DNA from: Nocardioides sp. Soil805
Lineage (GTDB): Bacteria > Actinomycetota > Actinomycetes > Propionibacteriales > Nocardioidaceae
DNA length: 64,000 nt
Direction: 5' to 3'
Assembly (NCBI RefSeq): GCF_001429625.1
Contig: NZ_LMSU01000001.1
Coordinates: 1,982,003 to 2,046,002 of the forward strand
In this document: positions 7,424-16,527 of the stretch, piece by piece
Position numbering within the stretch: position 1 is the stretch's first letter
Layout: each line of letters opens with the position of its first letter
Translations under genes and position numbers: made by a program
The notes under the pieces: model-generated
Seen by the model: the letters and a program-made list of their open reading frames with translations, nothing else
Told to the model about the DNA's origin: nothing
Database searches by the model: none

Positions 7424-9490
7424 ATGGCCACCCCCACCCTTCCACGCGAGCGCACCGACGCGGGCGAGCACCGGATCTCCCCCCTCCTCCGTCGCCGCAC
7501 CGCCTGGCTCGTGGCGCTGATCCCGCTGCTGCTCGCCGTGGGGCTCATCGTCGGGCTCGGCGAGGGGACGCGCGAGCGGACCAGCCTCGACGCCCTGCCG
7601 GAGGGATACGACAGCACCCAGGGCACCGCGCTGCGCGACGCGCTGCCCGACGACGACGCGTCGGTGGCCGTGGTCCTGTGGACCAGCGACGAGGGCGAGC
7701 TCGGTCGTGACGTGGTGGCCGAGCTCGGACGTCAGGCCGAGGAGCTCGGCGCCGTGCCCGCCGGTCCGACGGGTCCCGTGACCGTCGCGGAGGACGGCAC
7801 CGCCGCCATCGCCGTCGTGCCCGTGGAGTCGACGTCGGCCACCGAGAACGCCGACCAGGTCGCCGAGCTGCGCGACGGCCTCGAGGCCGACCGGCCCGAC
7901 GGCGTCACCAGCCAGGTCACCGGGCCCGCCGCCGTGGAGGCGGACCTCGCCGCCGTCTTCCAGGGAGCCGACACCAACCTGCTCCTCGTCACCGCGGGCG
8001 TGGTCGCCCTGCTGCTCCTCATCACCTACCGCAGCCCGATCCTGTGGCTCATCCCGCTCATCGTCGTGGGTACCGCCGACCGGCTCGCCGCCGTGCTGGC
8101 GACCCAGGTGATGGCCGTGCTCGACGTCGCCTGGGACGAGTCGACGGTCGGGATCCTCTCGGTGCTCGTCTTCGGCGCCGGCACCGACTACGCCCTGCTG
8201 CTGATCTCGCGCTACCGCGACGAGCTGAAGGCCCACGAGTCCCGGTACGTCGCGATGTCCGTCGCCGTACGCCGGACCGCCGAGGCCGTGCTCTCCAGTG
8301 CCACCACCGTGGTGCTCGGGCTCCTCACCCTGCTGCTGTCGGTGGTCCCGACGACCCGAGGGCTGGGCCTGGCCTGCGCCATCGGCGTGGTGGTCGCGGC
8401 GACCTTCGTGCTGCTCGTGCTGCCGGCGGCTCTCGTCGTCTTCGGGCGCTGGGTCTTCTGGCCGCGGGTCCCCCACGTCGGCGACCCGGCGCTGGTCGAG
8501 ACCGACTCCCTGTGGCACAAGGTCGGCGCCCGCGTCGCGAAGCGGCCGGCGGCGTTCGTCACCGGCACGCTGGTGCTGCTCGCGGTGATGGCGATCGGTG
8601 TCTTCCGCATCGACACCGGCCTCGACCAGGCCGACCAGTTCCTCGTGGAGCCGGAGGCCATCTCCGCCTCCAACCGTCTCGCCGAGTCGTTCCCCGCCGG
8701 GGTCTCCGACCCGGCCCAGGTCCTCACCCGCGACGACGCCGACCGGGTGCTGACCACGGTCCAGGGCGTCGACGGGGTCGGCTCCGCGATGATCAGCCAG
8801 CAGGGCGACGGCATCACGCAGATCGACGCCGTCCTCGACGGCGCGCCCGGCAGCGACGAGTCCCGCGACACGATCACGGCGATCCGCGACGCGGTCGAGC
8901 CCTTCGACGACACCCACGTCACCGGCACCGAGGCCACCGCCATCGACCAGGGCGAGAGCGCCCAGCGGGACCGGCTGCTGATCCTGCCGCTCATCCTGGC
9001 CCTGGTCCTCGGTGCGCTGTTCGTCCTGCTGCGAGCCGTGGTCGCGCCGCTGCTCCTCGTCGCGACCGTGCTGGCGACGTACGCCGCGAGCATGGGCGTG
9101 TCGTGGTGGCTGTTCACCGGGCCGCTGGGCTTCGAGGCCCTCGACTCGGGAGTGCCGCTGCTCGCGTTCCTGTTCCTCGTGGCCCTCGGCGTCGACTACA
9201 ACATCTTCCTGGTGACCCGGGCCCGCGAGGAGGCCGCCGAGCACGGCTCGCGCCAGGGGATGCTGCGCGCGCTGACCGCGACCGGAGGGGTCATCACCAG
9301 CGCGGGCATCCTGCTGGCCGCGGTCTTCGCCGTGCTCGGCGTGCTGCCGCTGGTCGTGCTGGCCCAGCTGGGCACGGTGATCTGCATCGGCGTCCTGCTC
9401 GACACCCTCGTCGTGCGCACCGTGCTGGTGCCCGCGCTGGCGCTGACCCTGGGCGACCGCTTCTGGTGGCCGCGCAAGGTCAGCGCCTGA
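7424..9490 (+). CDS. MMPL/RND family transporter
   Basis: The 688-residue membrane protein has the two-fold RND plan: one N-terminal helix, a soluble loop of about 150 residues, a block of helices (about 190-335), a second soluble loop and a second block (about 525-680). The paired sequences FGAGTDYALLLISRYRDEL and ALGVDYNIFLVTRAREE are the MMPL proton-relay helices with Asp-Tyr. Members export lipids or small hydrophobic compounds, or act as YdfJ-like efflux systems; the substrate is unknown. Preceded by a divergent marR gene, its expression is probably ligand-induced. The stop lies 21 nt from the stop of a convergent membrane protein gene. Confidence 0.9.
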   Translation: MATPTLPRERTDAGEHRISPLLRRRTAWLVALIPLLLAVGLIVGLGEGTRERTSLDALPEGYDSTQGTALRDALPDDDASVAVVLWTSDEGELGRDVVAELGRQAEELGAVPAGPTGPVTVAEDGTAAIAVVPVESTSATENADQVAELRDGLEADRPDGVTSQVTGPAAVEADLAAVFQGADTNLLLVTAGVVALLLLITYRSPILWLIPLIVVGTADRLAAVLATQVMAVLDVAWDESTVGILSVLVFGAGTDYALLLISRYRDELKAHESRYVAMSVAVRRTAEAVLSSATTVVLGLLTLLLSVVPTTRGLGLACAIGVVVAATFVLLVLPAALVVFGRWVFWPRVPHVGDPALVETDSLWHKVGARVAKRPAAFVTGTLVLLAVMAIGVFRIDTGLDQADQFLVEPEAISASNRLAESFPAGVSDPAQVLTRDDADRVLTTVQGVDGVGSAMISQQGDGITQIDAVLDGAPGSDESRDTITAIRDAVEPFDDTHVTGTEATAIDQGESAQRDRLLILPLILALVLGALFVLLRAVVAPLLLVATVLATYAASMGVSWWLFTGPLGFEALDSGVPLLAFLFLVALGVDYNIFLVTRAREEAAEHGSRQGMLRALTATGGVITSAGILLAAVFAVLGVLPLVVLAQLGTVICIGVLLDTLVVRTVLVPALALTLGDRFWWPRKVSA

Positions 9491-9511
9491 CGACTCCTGC
9501 GATGTGTCGGG

Positions 9512-10168
9512 TCAGCGGCGGCGCTGGCCCGACACCGCGGCGTAGTAGTCGCTCGACTCACGCTTCCACAGCAGGACGACGATCGCGGCGCCGAGGACCA
9601 GGTTGACCAGCCCGAGCACCGTGGACAGCACCGGCTGGGGCTGGGAGAACGAGAACAGGAACGAGATCGCCGACAGCGCGAACAGCACGGTCGCCACGAT
9701 CCGCGCCCAGCTCTTGCCGCGGCCGTTGGCCCACGCCATCCACAGCCACAGCGCCACGCCGACGAGCCCCACGACCACGGCGAACGCCGTGCCGATGGCC
9801 ACCGCGGTGTCCACCGCGTCGGCGGTGATCGCGCTGCCCTGGTCCTCGAGCGTCTGCTCGACCTGGTCGCGGATCTGGTCACGGAACAAGAACGTGCTCA
9901 ACAGGCTCAGCAGCGAGAGCAATGCCCCCACCCGCATCAGGAGCACGGCCGTGCGCAGCGGCGCCGGCGGCTCGGTCGGGACGGGCGGCGCGCCGTACGG
10001 CGACTGGCCGGGCTGCTCGCCGTACGGCGACCGGCCGTAGTCGGGCTGTCCGTAGGCCGCCTGTCCGTAGTCGGGCTGTCCGTAGCCCGGCTGTGCCTGG
10101 TCCGGCTGTGCCGGGTCGGGCCGGCCGTAGGGGTCCCCACCGGGCGTGCTCGTGCCGTCGTTGCTCAT
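9512..10168 (-). CDS. Membrane protein with Gly/Tyr/Pro/Gln-rich N-terminus
   Basis: The 218-residue protein starts at ATG 10168 behind a GGGAGGAC ribosome site. Residues about 10-70 are low-complexity, with repeated YGQPDYG-like units; four hydrophobic segments follow (about 80-100, 125-145, 155-175, 180-200), ending in QRRR. Pro/Gly/Tyr/Gln-rich tails on small actinobacterial membrane proteins are common and may drive clustering or protein contact. The family is not recognised and no function is assigned. It lies between the MMPL gene (convergent) and malic enzyme (same strand, 73 nt upstream). Confidence 0.8.
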   Translation of the reverse strand: MSNDGTSTPGGDPYGRPDPAQPDQAQPGYGQPDYGQAAYGQPDYGRSPYGEQPGQSPYGAPPVPTEPPAPLRTAVLLMRVGALLSLLSLLSTFLFRDQIRDQVEQTLEDQGSAITADAVDTAVAIGTAFAVVVGLVGVALWLWMAWANGRGKSWARIVATVLFALSAISFLFSFSQPQPVLSTVLGLVNLVLGAAIVVLLWKRESSDYYAAVSGQRRR

Positions 10169-10241
10169 GTCGTCCTCCCGTTGACGACGGCCGGTCGGCC
10201 GCCGGTCCGGACACCCTAGTGAACGACCGGGCCAGGAGGCG

Positions 10242-11621
10242 TCAGGACTCCTGGTGGCTGATCGCGGCGGCGACCTTCTTGGCCACGTCGGGGTGGAAGA
10301 CGCTGGGGATGATGAAGGAGGGGTTGAGCTCCTCGTCGGTGACCACCAGGGCGATGGCCTCGGCGGCGCGCAGCAGCATCTCGATGGTGACGTCCTCGGC
10401 GCGGGCGTCGAGCAGCCCGCGGAAGACACCCGGGAACGCGAGCACGTTGTTGATCTGGTTGGGGTAGTCCGAGCGACCGCTGGCCACCACGGCGGCGCGC
10501 TTGCCGGCCTCCGCGGGGTCCACCTCGGGGTCGGGGTTGGCGAGCGCGAAGACGATCGCGTCGTCGGCCATGTCGTCGATCCACTCCGGCGCCAGGATCC
10601 CCGGGGCGCTGACGCCGATGAACACGTCGGCGTCGACGAGCACCTCGTGCAGGCTGCCGGTGGCCCGGCGCGGGTTGGTCTGACCCGCGAGCGTGCGGTG
10701 GGCGGGCGAGAGGCCCTCGTCGTCGGCGGACAGCGCGCCCTCGCGGTCCACCACGACGACGTCGCCGGCACCGGCGGCGAGCAGCAGGGTCACGATCGCG
10801 GTGCCGGCCGCGCCGGCGCCGGAGACCACGATGCGCACCTCGCCGAGGGACTTCTTCACGCAGCGCAGCGCGTTGGTGAGCGCGGCGAGGACCACGATCG
10901 CGGTGCCGTGCTGGTCGTCGTGGAAGACGGGGATGTCGAGCGACTCGCGCAGCCGGCGCTCGATCTCGAAGCAGCGCGGGGCCGCGATGTCCTCGAGGTT
11001 GATGCCGCCGAAGCCAGGCGCGATCATCTCGACGGCCCGGACGATCTCGTCGGTGTCCTGGGTGGCCAGGCAGATCGGCCACGCGTCGATGTCGGCGAAG
11101 CGCTTGAACAGCGCGGCCTTGCCCTCCATCACCGGCAGCGCGGCGCCCGGGCCGATGTTGCCCAGGCCGAGGACGGCGGACCCGTCGGTGACCACGGCGA
11201 CCGAGTTGCCCTTGATGGTCAGGCGGCGCACGTCGGCGGGGTTGTCGTGGATGGCCATGCTGACCCGGCCCACGCCCGGCGTGTAGGCCATCGACAGGTC
11301 GTCACGGGTGCGCAGCGGCACCTTGGACTCGACCGAGATCTTGCCGCCGATGTGCAGCAGGAAGGTGCGGTCGCTGACCTTGTGGACCACGACGCCCTCG
11401 AGCTCCTCGACGGCCCGCACGAGCTCCTTGGAGTGGGCCTCGTCGGCCGCCGAGCAGGTCACGTCCACCACGAGCCGGTCGTGGCGGGACTCGGTGACAT
11501 CGATGGCGGTGACGATGCCGCCACCCTCGGCGATGGTGGTGGCGACGGTTCCCACGACGCCGTGGTCCGGTGCGGTGTGCAACCGCATGGTGATCGAGTA
11601 CGACGAAGCGGTGGCGGCCAT
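10242..11621 (-). CDS. NAD-dependent malic enzyme with N-terminal ACT domain
   Basis: The enzyme oxidatively decarboxylates malate to pyruvate and CO2, linking the TCA cycle to gluconeogenesis and NAD(P)H supply. Residues about 1-85 form an ACT-type regulatory domain. The malic domain follows with SMAYTPGVGR (catalytic Tyr), then the Rossmann fold with GAGAAGTA. At 459 residues it matches short bacterial malic enzymes plus an ACT domain. I use ATG 11621, which has GGGGAGGG 9 nt upstream; a further in-frame start at 11657 lacks homologous sequence. The NAD preference is inferred from the family rather than read from the sequence. Confidence 0.9.
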   Translation of the reverse strand: MAATASSYSITMRLHTAPDHGVVGTVATTIAEGGGIVTAIDVTESRHDRLVVDVTCSAADEAHSKELVRAVEELEGVVVHKVSDRTFLLHIGGKISVESKVPLRTRDDLSMAYTPGVGRVSMAIHDNPADVRRLTIKGNSVAVVTDGSAVLGLGNIGPGAALPVMEGKAALFKRFADIDAWPICLATQDTDEIVRAVEMIAPGFGGINLEDIAAPRCFEIERRLRESLDIPVFHDDQHGTAIVVLAALTNALRCVKKSLGEVRIVVSGAGAAGTAIVTLLLAAGAGDVVVVDREGALSADDEGLSPAHRTLAGQTNPRRATGSLHEVLVDADVFIGVSAPGILAPEWIDDMADDAIVFALANPDPEVDPAEAGKRAAVVASGRSDYPNQINNVLAFPGVFRGLLDARAEDVTIEMLLRAAEAIALVVTDEELNPSFIIPSVFHPDVAKKVAAAISHQES

Positions 11622-11685
11622 GGCCTGACCCTCCCCCGGCCCGGAGGTTACGGGCAAGTCACCTGCGAATCATGAGACGGACGCC

Positions 11686-12162
11686 TCAGAGGGCCCGCTC
11701 GATGTCGGTGGTGATCTTCTCCGGCTTGGTGGTCGGACCGAAGCGGTCGATGACGGCGCCGTCGCGGCCGATGAGGAACTTCGTGAAGTTCCACTTGATC
11801 TTGCCGCCCAGCAGGCCCGACTTCTCCTTGCGCAGCCAGGCGAACAGCGGGTGCGCCCCGTCCCCGTTGACGTCGACCTTGGCGAACAGCGGGAAGTCGA
11901 CGCCGAAGTTGCGCTCGCAGAACGACGCGATCTCGTCGTCCGTGCCCGGCTCCTGGCCGCCGAACTGGTCGCACGGGAAGCCGAGTACGGTGAAGCCGCG
12001 CTCGCCGTACTCGTCCTGCAGGGCCTGCAGGCCCTGGTACTGCGGGGTGAACCCGCACTGCGACGCGGTGTTGACGACGAGCACCACCCGACCTTCGTAC
12101 GACGCGAGGTCGGTCTCGGTGCCGTCGATGCTGGTGGCCTTGAAGTCGCCCAGGGAGGTCAT
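11686..12162 (-). CDS. Glutathione peroxidase family thiol peroxidase
   Basis: The 158-residue protein is full length. The peroxidatic Cys lies in NTASQCGFTPQY (about residue 36), the second family motif is VLGFPCDQFGGQEP, and WNFTKFLIGRDG carries the Trp/Asn of the catalytic tetrad. Cys replaces selenocysteine, as in most bacteria. Actinobacteria lack glutathione, so the reductant is probably thioredoxin; trxA and trxB are present at 59.4-60.8 kb. It lies 64 nt upstream of malic enzyme on the same strand. Confidence 0.92.
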   Translation of the reverse strand: MTSLGDFKATSIDGTETDLASYEGRVVLVVNTASQCGFTPQYQGLQALQDEYGERGFTVLGFPCDQFGGQEPGTDDEIASFCERNFGVDFPLFAKVDVNGDGAHPLFAWLRKEKSGLLGGKIKWNFTKFLIGRDGAVIDRFGPTTKPEKITTDIERAL

Positions 12163-12205
12163 GCTCGTCCTTCGGAGTGGTGGAGGGATCGGATGGGTCG
12201 CGTGC

Positions 12206-12697
12206 TCACGGCCCGGCCGGGGGGCCGGGATCCGGCTCCTCGTCCCGGCGCCGGAGCACGCGAGCCCGCCAGACCAGCGCCAGCACGGCGGCCAGGATCC
12301 CGTCCGCGACCAGGGTGGACCACAGCCCGGCCCAGCTGCGCACCTCGCCCGACACCGTGTGCCGCGACGGCGACCCCTCCAGGACGCGGACGGTCACCTC
12401 CCCGCTCTCCTCGGCACGCGTCCAGGTGGTGCGGTCGACCTCGGCCGCCCAGGTGCCCTGCTCGGGGTCCACGTCCTCGGGGAACCGGTAGCTCAGCCAC
12501 CAGCGCGGCTCGGCGTCGGTGCCCAGGTTGCGGGCCGCGGTGACCTCGGCACGCACGTCGGTCCCGGCGCTCTGGACCCGGAGGTCGGTCCAGGTCGAGA
12601 GCACGAGGGGCGCGTTGACCAGGACCACGACGAAGACGAGCACCGCCAGGTTCTTGGCGCGTCGCGGGTCCGCCAGCAGGGACCTCGGACCAGACAT
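12206..12697 (-). CDS. Hypothetical membrane protein with two transmembrane helices
   Basis: From ATG 12697 the protein has 163 residues: a short basic N-terminus, a helix at about 20-40, an extracellular-looking domain of about 85 residues with RWWLSYRFPED and VDRTTWTRAEE, a second helix at about 130-150 and a short charged tail. The layout resembles small actinobacterial DUF3592-type membrane proteins, but I cannot assign the family firmly. An in-frame start at 12769 would add 24 residues without hydrophobic or conserved character. It is divergent from the secreted metalloprotease at 12781. Confidence 0.7.
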   Translation of the reverse strand: MSGPRSLLADPRRAKNLAVLVFVVVLVNAPLVLSTWTDLRVQSAGTDVRAEVTAARNLGTDAEPRWWLSYRFPEDVDPEQGTWAAEVDRTTWTRAEESGEVTVRVLEGSPSRHTVSGEVRSWAGLWSTLVADGILAAVLALVWRARVLRRRDEEPDPGPPAGP

Positions 12698-12780
12698 GTG
12701 GACCAGTATCGGTGTCGGGGGTTTGCCGGCCCCCGCCCGGTGGAACGAGGCTCCTGATCCGCACACCACGAGGGGACCCC

Positions 12781-13896
12781 ATGACGCACCGATCCCGCCT
12801 GGGAGGCGTGGCGCTCGTCGCCGTGCTCGCCCTGGTCCTGACCAGCTTCGCCGCCTCGCCCGCCACCGCCGCCGGCAAGCGCACCAAGGGCAAGGTGTCC
12901 TACGGCACCACCGCCTGGGTCGCCGGCACCTCCGGCTACGCCATCAAGGGCAAGGCCTCCGGCCCCAAGCGCCGCACGGTGGCGCTGCAGGTCAAGTGGG
13001 CCGACGGCTGGCACACCATCGACAAGACCCGCACCAAGCGCAAGGGCAAGTACCGCTTCACCGGCTCCTTCGACTGGTACGGCGCCCACAAGCTGCGCGT
13101 GCTGGTGCCCCAGAAGAAGCGGTTCCGCGCCAAGGCGTTCAAGGCCAAGAAGTTCACGGTGTCCGTGCCGTGGACCCCGCGCGGCGCCACCTCGGCGTAC
13201 CTCCCCTTCTCCGGGCAGGGCCTGACCTTCCGCTGGAACCCCTGCGAGACCATCAAGTACCGCGTCAATCCCGGCGTCGCCGGTGAGGCCGCCCTGCCGC
13301 TCAGCCAGACCGCGATGGAGCTGCTCGAGCGCGCCACCGGCTTCAGGTCCAAGTACGTCGGCACCACGACCGCCGTCCCGATCCGCGGCGACAAGAACCC
13401 CAAGGGCACCGACCTCGTCATCGCCTGGTCCAGCCAGGACCTCGACCCGGGCCTCGTCGGCGCCGTCGGCATCGGCGGCACCGGTCGCTCCCCGATCGCG
13501 CAGTTCAAGAGGAGCAAGAAGCCGACCTGGCAGATCAAGAAGCCGGGCCTGACGATGAACATGACGTACGGCGGCGAGTACCCGATGACGATGGACGACC
13601 CGAACCACGAGTCGATGGGCCTCGTGCTCATCCACGAGCTCGGGCACGCCTTCGGCCTCGACCACTACGCCGACGACATCCAGGTCATGCACCCGGGCAA
13701 CCGCTCGCCCAACGCGGGCGGCTACTTCGCCCACTACGAGGCCGGCGACCTCGCCGGGCTCCGGTCGCTCGGTGCCGCCAAGGGCTGCCTGACCAAGTAC
13801 CGCGGCCGCTACCAGGCGCGCCCGGGCGCTCCGGTCCTCACGCCGGGCATCGTGTCGCCCGGTCGCGAGGTCATCGACCTCGTCGAGGAGCACTGA
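12781..13896 (+). CDS. Secreted matrixin-type zinc metalloprotease
   Basis: The 371-residue protein begins with a typical signal peptide (basic MTHRSRL, hydrophobic core, ATAA cleavage site near residue 31). A Lys-rich beta domain (about 32-140) precedes the catalytic domain. The zinc site HELGHAFGLDH lies at residues 285-295, the extended HExxHxxGxxH motif of metzincins, and VMHPG about 10 residues later supplies the Met-turn. It should be an exported endopeptidase; the substrate is unknown. GAGGGG lies just upstream of ATG 12781. A strong inverted repeat follows the stop. Confidence 0.88.
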   Translation: MTHRSRLGGVALVAVLALVLTSFAASPATAAGKRTKGKVSYGTTAWVAGTSGYAIKGKASGPKRRTVALQVKWADGWHTIDKTRTKRKGKYRFTGSFDWYGAHKLRVLVPQKKRFRAKAFKAKKFTVSVPWTPRGATSAYLPFSGQGLTFRWNPCETIKYRVNPGVAGEAALPLSQTAMELLERATGFRSKYVGTTTAVPIRGDKNPKGTDLVIAWSSQDLDPGLVGAVGIGGTGRSPIAQFKRSKKPTWQIKKPGLTMNMTYGGEYPMTMDDPNHESMGLVLIHELGHAFGLDHYADDIQVMHPGNRSPNAGGYFAHYEAGDLAGLRSLGAAKGCLTKYRGRYQARPGAPVLTPGIVSPGREVIDLVEEH

Positions 13897-13928
13897 TCCC
13901 TGGTCCTTCACCGACCAGCGTCGCCACC

Positions 13929-13979
13929 GTGGCGGCGGACAGCACGGGATGCTCGGGTCCCGGCGCCGTCCGCCGCCAC
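13929..13979. terminator. Candidate bidirectional terminator
   Basis: A 12-bp inverted repeat GTGGCGGCGGAC (13929-13940) and GTCCGCCGCCAC (13968-13979), with a 27-nt loop, lies between the convergent metalloprotease and oxidoreductase genes. It lacks a T-tract, as is usual in this lineage. Confidence 0.55.
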
Positions 13980-14016
13980 TGTGGTCTCCGGACACCAAGG
14001 GTCAGGGCACTGGGCG

Positions 14017-14937
14017 TCAGGGCACGATGACGATCTTGCCCCTCGTGTGACCCTGCTGGCTGAGGGCGAACGCCTCGCCGACCCCGCCGAGCCCGAAGGT
14101 CCGGGCGACCTCCACGGTGAGCCGGCCGGCGTCCGCCAGCTCCGCCAGGCGGGCGGTCTCGGTGCCGAGCGGGCGCACCCAGACCGCGTGGCCGCCGTGC
14201 TCCTCCACGGAGCCGTCCGCCACGGAGGCGTGCCGACCGCCCTCCGCGAGGACCGCCAGCGTGGTCTCCAGCTGGCCGCCCACGAAGTCGGCGACCGCGT
14301 CGACGCCCTCCGGAGCCAGGGCCCGGACCCGCTCGACCACCCCGTCGCCGTACGCCACCGGCTCGGCGCCCAGGCCGCGTAGGAAGTCGTGGTTGGCCTC
14401 CGACGCCGTCCCGATCACGCGGGCGCCCCGGGCGACGGCGACCTGGACCGCGAGGCTGCCGACGCCGCCCGCGGCCGCGTGGACCAGGACCGTGTCGCCC
14501 TCGCTCACCTCGAGCACGTCGAGGGTGCGCAGCGCGGTGCCGCCGGCGAGCGGCAGGCCGCCGGCCTGCTCCCAGGTGAGGGAGGCCGGCTTGCGGGCCA
14601 CCGACCACGCGGGCACGGCGACCTGCTCGGCGAAGGTGCCGCCGTGCACGGTGTCCTTGCGGGCGTAGGCCATCACCTCGTCACCGACCGCGAAGTCCGG
14701 GGTGTCGGGCCCGACCGCGACCACGGTGCCGGCGACGTCCCAGCCGGGGATCGCCGGGAAGACGGTGTCCATCAGGCCGTCCAGGCCGCCGGCCATGACC
14801 TTCCAGTCGACGGGGTTCACGCCCGCGGCGCGGACCTCGACGAGGACGGCCCCCGGGCCGGTCTTGGGGGCATCCACGTCGCGCACCTCGAGGGTGGCGA
14901 GGTCCTGGCTGTACGACGGGTAGACGACGGCGCGCAT
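14017..14937 (-). CDS. NADPH:quinone oxidoreductase-like, zinc-independent MDR family
   Basis: The 306-residue protein is a medium-chain dehydrogenase/reductase. The N-terminal GroES-like fold contains AAGVNPVDWKV, typical of quinone oxidoreductases without catalytic zinc, and the nucleotide-binding motif AAAGGVGSLAVQ lies about residues 140-152. It likely reduces quinones or other electrophilic carbonyl compounds with NADPH. ATG 14937 has GAAGGAG 7 nt upstream; the frame is open further upstream but without homology. It converges with the metalloprotease gene. Confidence 0.88.
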   Translation of the reverse strand: MRAVVYPSYSQDLATLEVRDVDAPKTGPGAVLVEVRAAGVNPVDWKVMAGGLDGLMDTVFPAIPGWDVAGTVVAVGPDTPDFAVGDEVMAYARKDTVHGGTFAEQVAVPAWSVARKPASLTWEQAGGLPLAGGTALRTLDVLEVSEGDTVLVHAAAGGVGSLAVQVAVARGARVIGTASEANHDFLRGLGAEPVAYGDGVVERVRALAPEGVDAVADFVGGQLETTLAVLAEGGRHASVADGSVEEHGGHAVWVRPLGTETARLAELADAGRLTVEVARTFGLGGVGEAFALSQQGHTRGKIVIVP

Positions 14938-15078
14938 GGTGGTGCTCCTTCTCGTGGGGGGACGAGGCCACAACAACCGGCACCGACCGCGGGCTTCCCG
15001 GTACGGACGTGACCGCCGCCTCGCTCCCCGTCGTCGCCACCGACGCACGGGCCCGAACGCTCGAGGGTCCGTGACGCA

Positions 15079-15108
15079 CGAAGGCCCCGGGGTGACCCGG
15101 GGCCTTCG
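15079..15108 (-). terminator. Stem-loop terminator downstream of tRNA-Leu
   Basis: A perfect 13-bp stem CGAAGGCCCCGGG/CCCGGGGCCTTCG with a 4-nt loop lies 5 nt after the 3' end of tRNA-Leu on the minus strand. No T-tract follows. Confidence 0.7.
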
Positions 15109-15112
15109 ATGG

Positions 15113-15198
15113 TGGTGCGCGAGGGGGGATTTGAACCCCCACGCCCTTTCGGACACTGCGACCTGAACGCAGCGCGTCTGCCGTTCCGCCACTCGCGC
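15113..15198 (-). tRNA. tRNA-Leu (anticodon CAG)
   Basis: Read on the minus strand, the 86-nt gene starts GCGCGAG at 15198 and ends with an encoded CCA at 15115-15113. The anticodon stem CTGCG/CGCAG encloses the loop TTCAGGT, giving anticodon CAG for CUG codons, the dominant Leu codon of GC-rich genomes. A long class II variable arm and the GGTTCAAAT T-loop confirm tRNA-Leu. A stem-loop terminator follows directly. Confidence 0.96.
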
Positions 15199-15346
15199 GT
15201 GGAGCGAGGGCAACGTTATCCCACGCTCTCGGAGCCGTCACAATCGCGGTCCCGGGTCGTTGCCCGACAGCGGTGGTGCCCGGAGCGGGGGTCCCCGGAC
15301 AGTACGATCGGCCAGACCCGACGGCCGTCGAGAGGAGGCGCACGAC

Positions 15347-16039
15347 GTGAACGCACTGCAGCGCTTCGAGCGCAAGCTCGAGCAAGCCATCTCCGGGGTG
15401 TTCGCCCGCGCCTTCCGCAGCGCGGTGCAGCCCGTCGAGATCGCCGCCGCCCTCCAGCGCGAGTGCGACAACAACGCGCAGATCATGAGCCGCGACCGGC
15501 GCCTGGTGCCCAACCGCTTCCTCGTGCTGCTCGCCGCGGTCGACCTCGAGCGCCTGCAGGGCTACGACGACGCCATGGAGCGCGAGCTCGTCGACCAGCT
15601 CAAGGACCACGCCGACACGCAGGGCTACGTCTTCACCGGTCCGGTGCAGGTCGACTTCGAGGCCGCCGACGACCTGACCACCGGCCGCTTCCGGATCCTC
15701 AGCCGGGCCGAGGCCAGCGTGACCGACAACGACCAGCGCACCCGCACCCGTGCGGCCCGCGCGGTGCTCGAGGTCAACGGCACCCGCCACCCGCTGCGCG
15801 CGCCCGGCCTCGTCGTCGGTCGCGGCACCGAGGCGGACCTGCGGATCAACGACCCGGGCGTCAGCCGGCGCCACATCGAGTTCACCGTGCACGGCGACGA
15901 CCTCGAGGTGGTCGACCTCGGCTCGACCAACGGCATGCTGGTCGACGGCACCAAGGTCGGTCGGGCGGGCCTGCGCGACGGCACCGAGGTCAAGATCGGC
16001 CACACCACCATGACCGTGCGCATCACCGAGGAGGGCTGA
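15347..16039 (+). CDS. fhaA: FHA domain protein with DUF3662 (FhaA)
   Basis: The 230-residue cytosolic protein has the N-terminal DUF3662 domain (about 1-115; starts NALQRFERKLEQAI) and a C-terminal FHA domain (about 150-225) with the phosphothreonine-binding residues GRGTEADLRI, SRRHIEF and GSTNGM. In mycobacteria FhaA binds phosphorylated MviN/MurJ pseudokinase domain and tempers peptidoglycan precursor export. It is shorter than mycobacterial FhaA because the linker is compact. GTG 15347 is chosen because AGGAGG lies 8 nt upstream. It opens the fhaA-fhaB-pstP-rodA-pbpA-pknA-pknB cluster. Confidence 0.94.
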   Translation: MNALQRFERKLEQAISGVFARAFRSAVQPVEIAAALQRECDNNAQIMSRDRRLVPNRFLVLLAAVDLERLQGYDDAMERELVDQLKDHADTQGYVFTGPVQVDFEAADDLTTGRFRILSRAEASVTDNDQRTRTRAARAVLEVNGTRHPLRAPGLVVGRGTEADLRINDPGVSRRHIEFTVHGDDLEVVDLGSTNGMLVDGTKVGRAGLRDGTEVKIGHTTMTVRITEEG

Positions 16040-16043
16040 GGAC

Positions 16044-16514
16044 ATGTCCGAGCTCACCTTGTTCCTCATCCGCTTCGCCTACCTCGCGATCCTGTGGATC
16101 TTCGTGCTCTCGGCCATCTCGGTGATCCGCTCCGACATGTTCGGCGCCCGGGTGCCCGAGACGGCCCGCGGCGGGTCCGCTCCCGCGCGCTCCAAGTCCA
16201 AGCCGCCGTCGCGGCGCCGCGGCTCGCCCACCCACCTGATCGTGGTCGAGGGCGACAACACCGGCGCCCGCGCCGAGCTCGACGACGCCCCGCTGCTCAT
16301 CGGACGGGGCAACGACGCGGCCATCCGGCTCGACGACGACTACGTCTCCACCCGGCACGCCCGCGTGGCCGCCAGCGGCGACGACTGGTTCGTCGAGGAC
16401 CTGGGCTCCACCAACGGCACGTACGTCGGCTCGGTGCGCATCACCCAGCCCACCACGATCGGGCTGGGCATCCAGGTGCGCATCGGCAAGACCATCCTCG
16501 AGCTGCGGAAGTAG
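16044..16514 (+). CDS. fhaB: FHA domain protein FhaB (FipA)
   Basis: The 156-residue protein has an N-terminal transmembrane helix (about 5-27), a basic linker rich in Ser/Arg/Pro, and a C-terminal FHA domain (about 65-150) with LLIGRGNDAAIRL, STRHARVA and GSTNGTYVG. FhaB/FipA is a membrane-anchored phosphothreonine reader at the division site in mycobacteria and a substrate of PknA/PknB. It starts 4 nt after fhaA and is followed by pstP after 13 nt, consistent with one transcript. Confidence 0.93.
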   Translation: MSELTLFLIRFAYLAILWIFVLSAISVIRSDMFGARVPETARGGSAPARSKSKPPSRRRGSPTHLIVVEGDNTGARAELDDAPLLIGRGNDAAIRLDDDYVSTRHARVAASGDDWFVEDLGSTNGTYVGSVRITQPTTIGLGIQVRIGKTILELRK

Positions 16515-16527
16515 GGGTCGGCCCTCC

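Noticed and set aside
7367..9244. A 625-codon open frame on the - strand
   Set aside because: It is antisense to the MMPL transporter; composition is that of a shadow frame.
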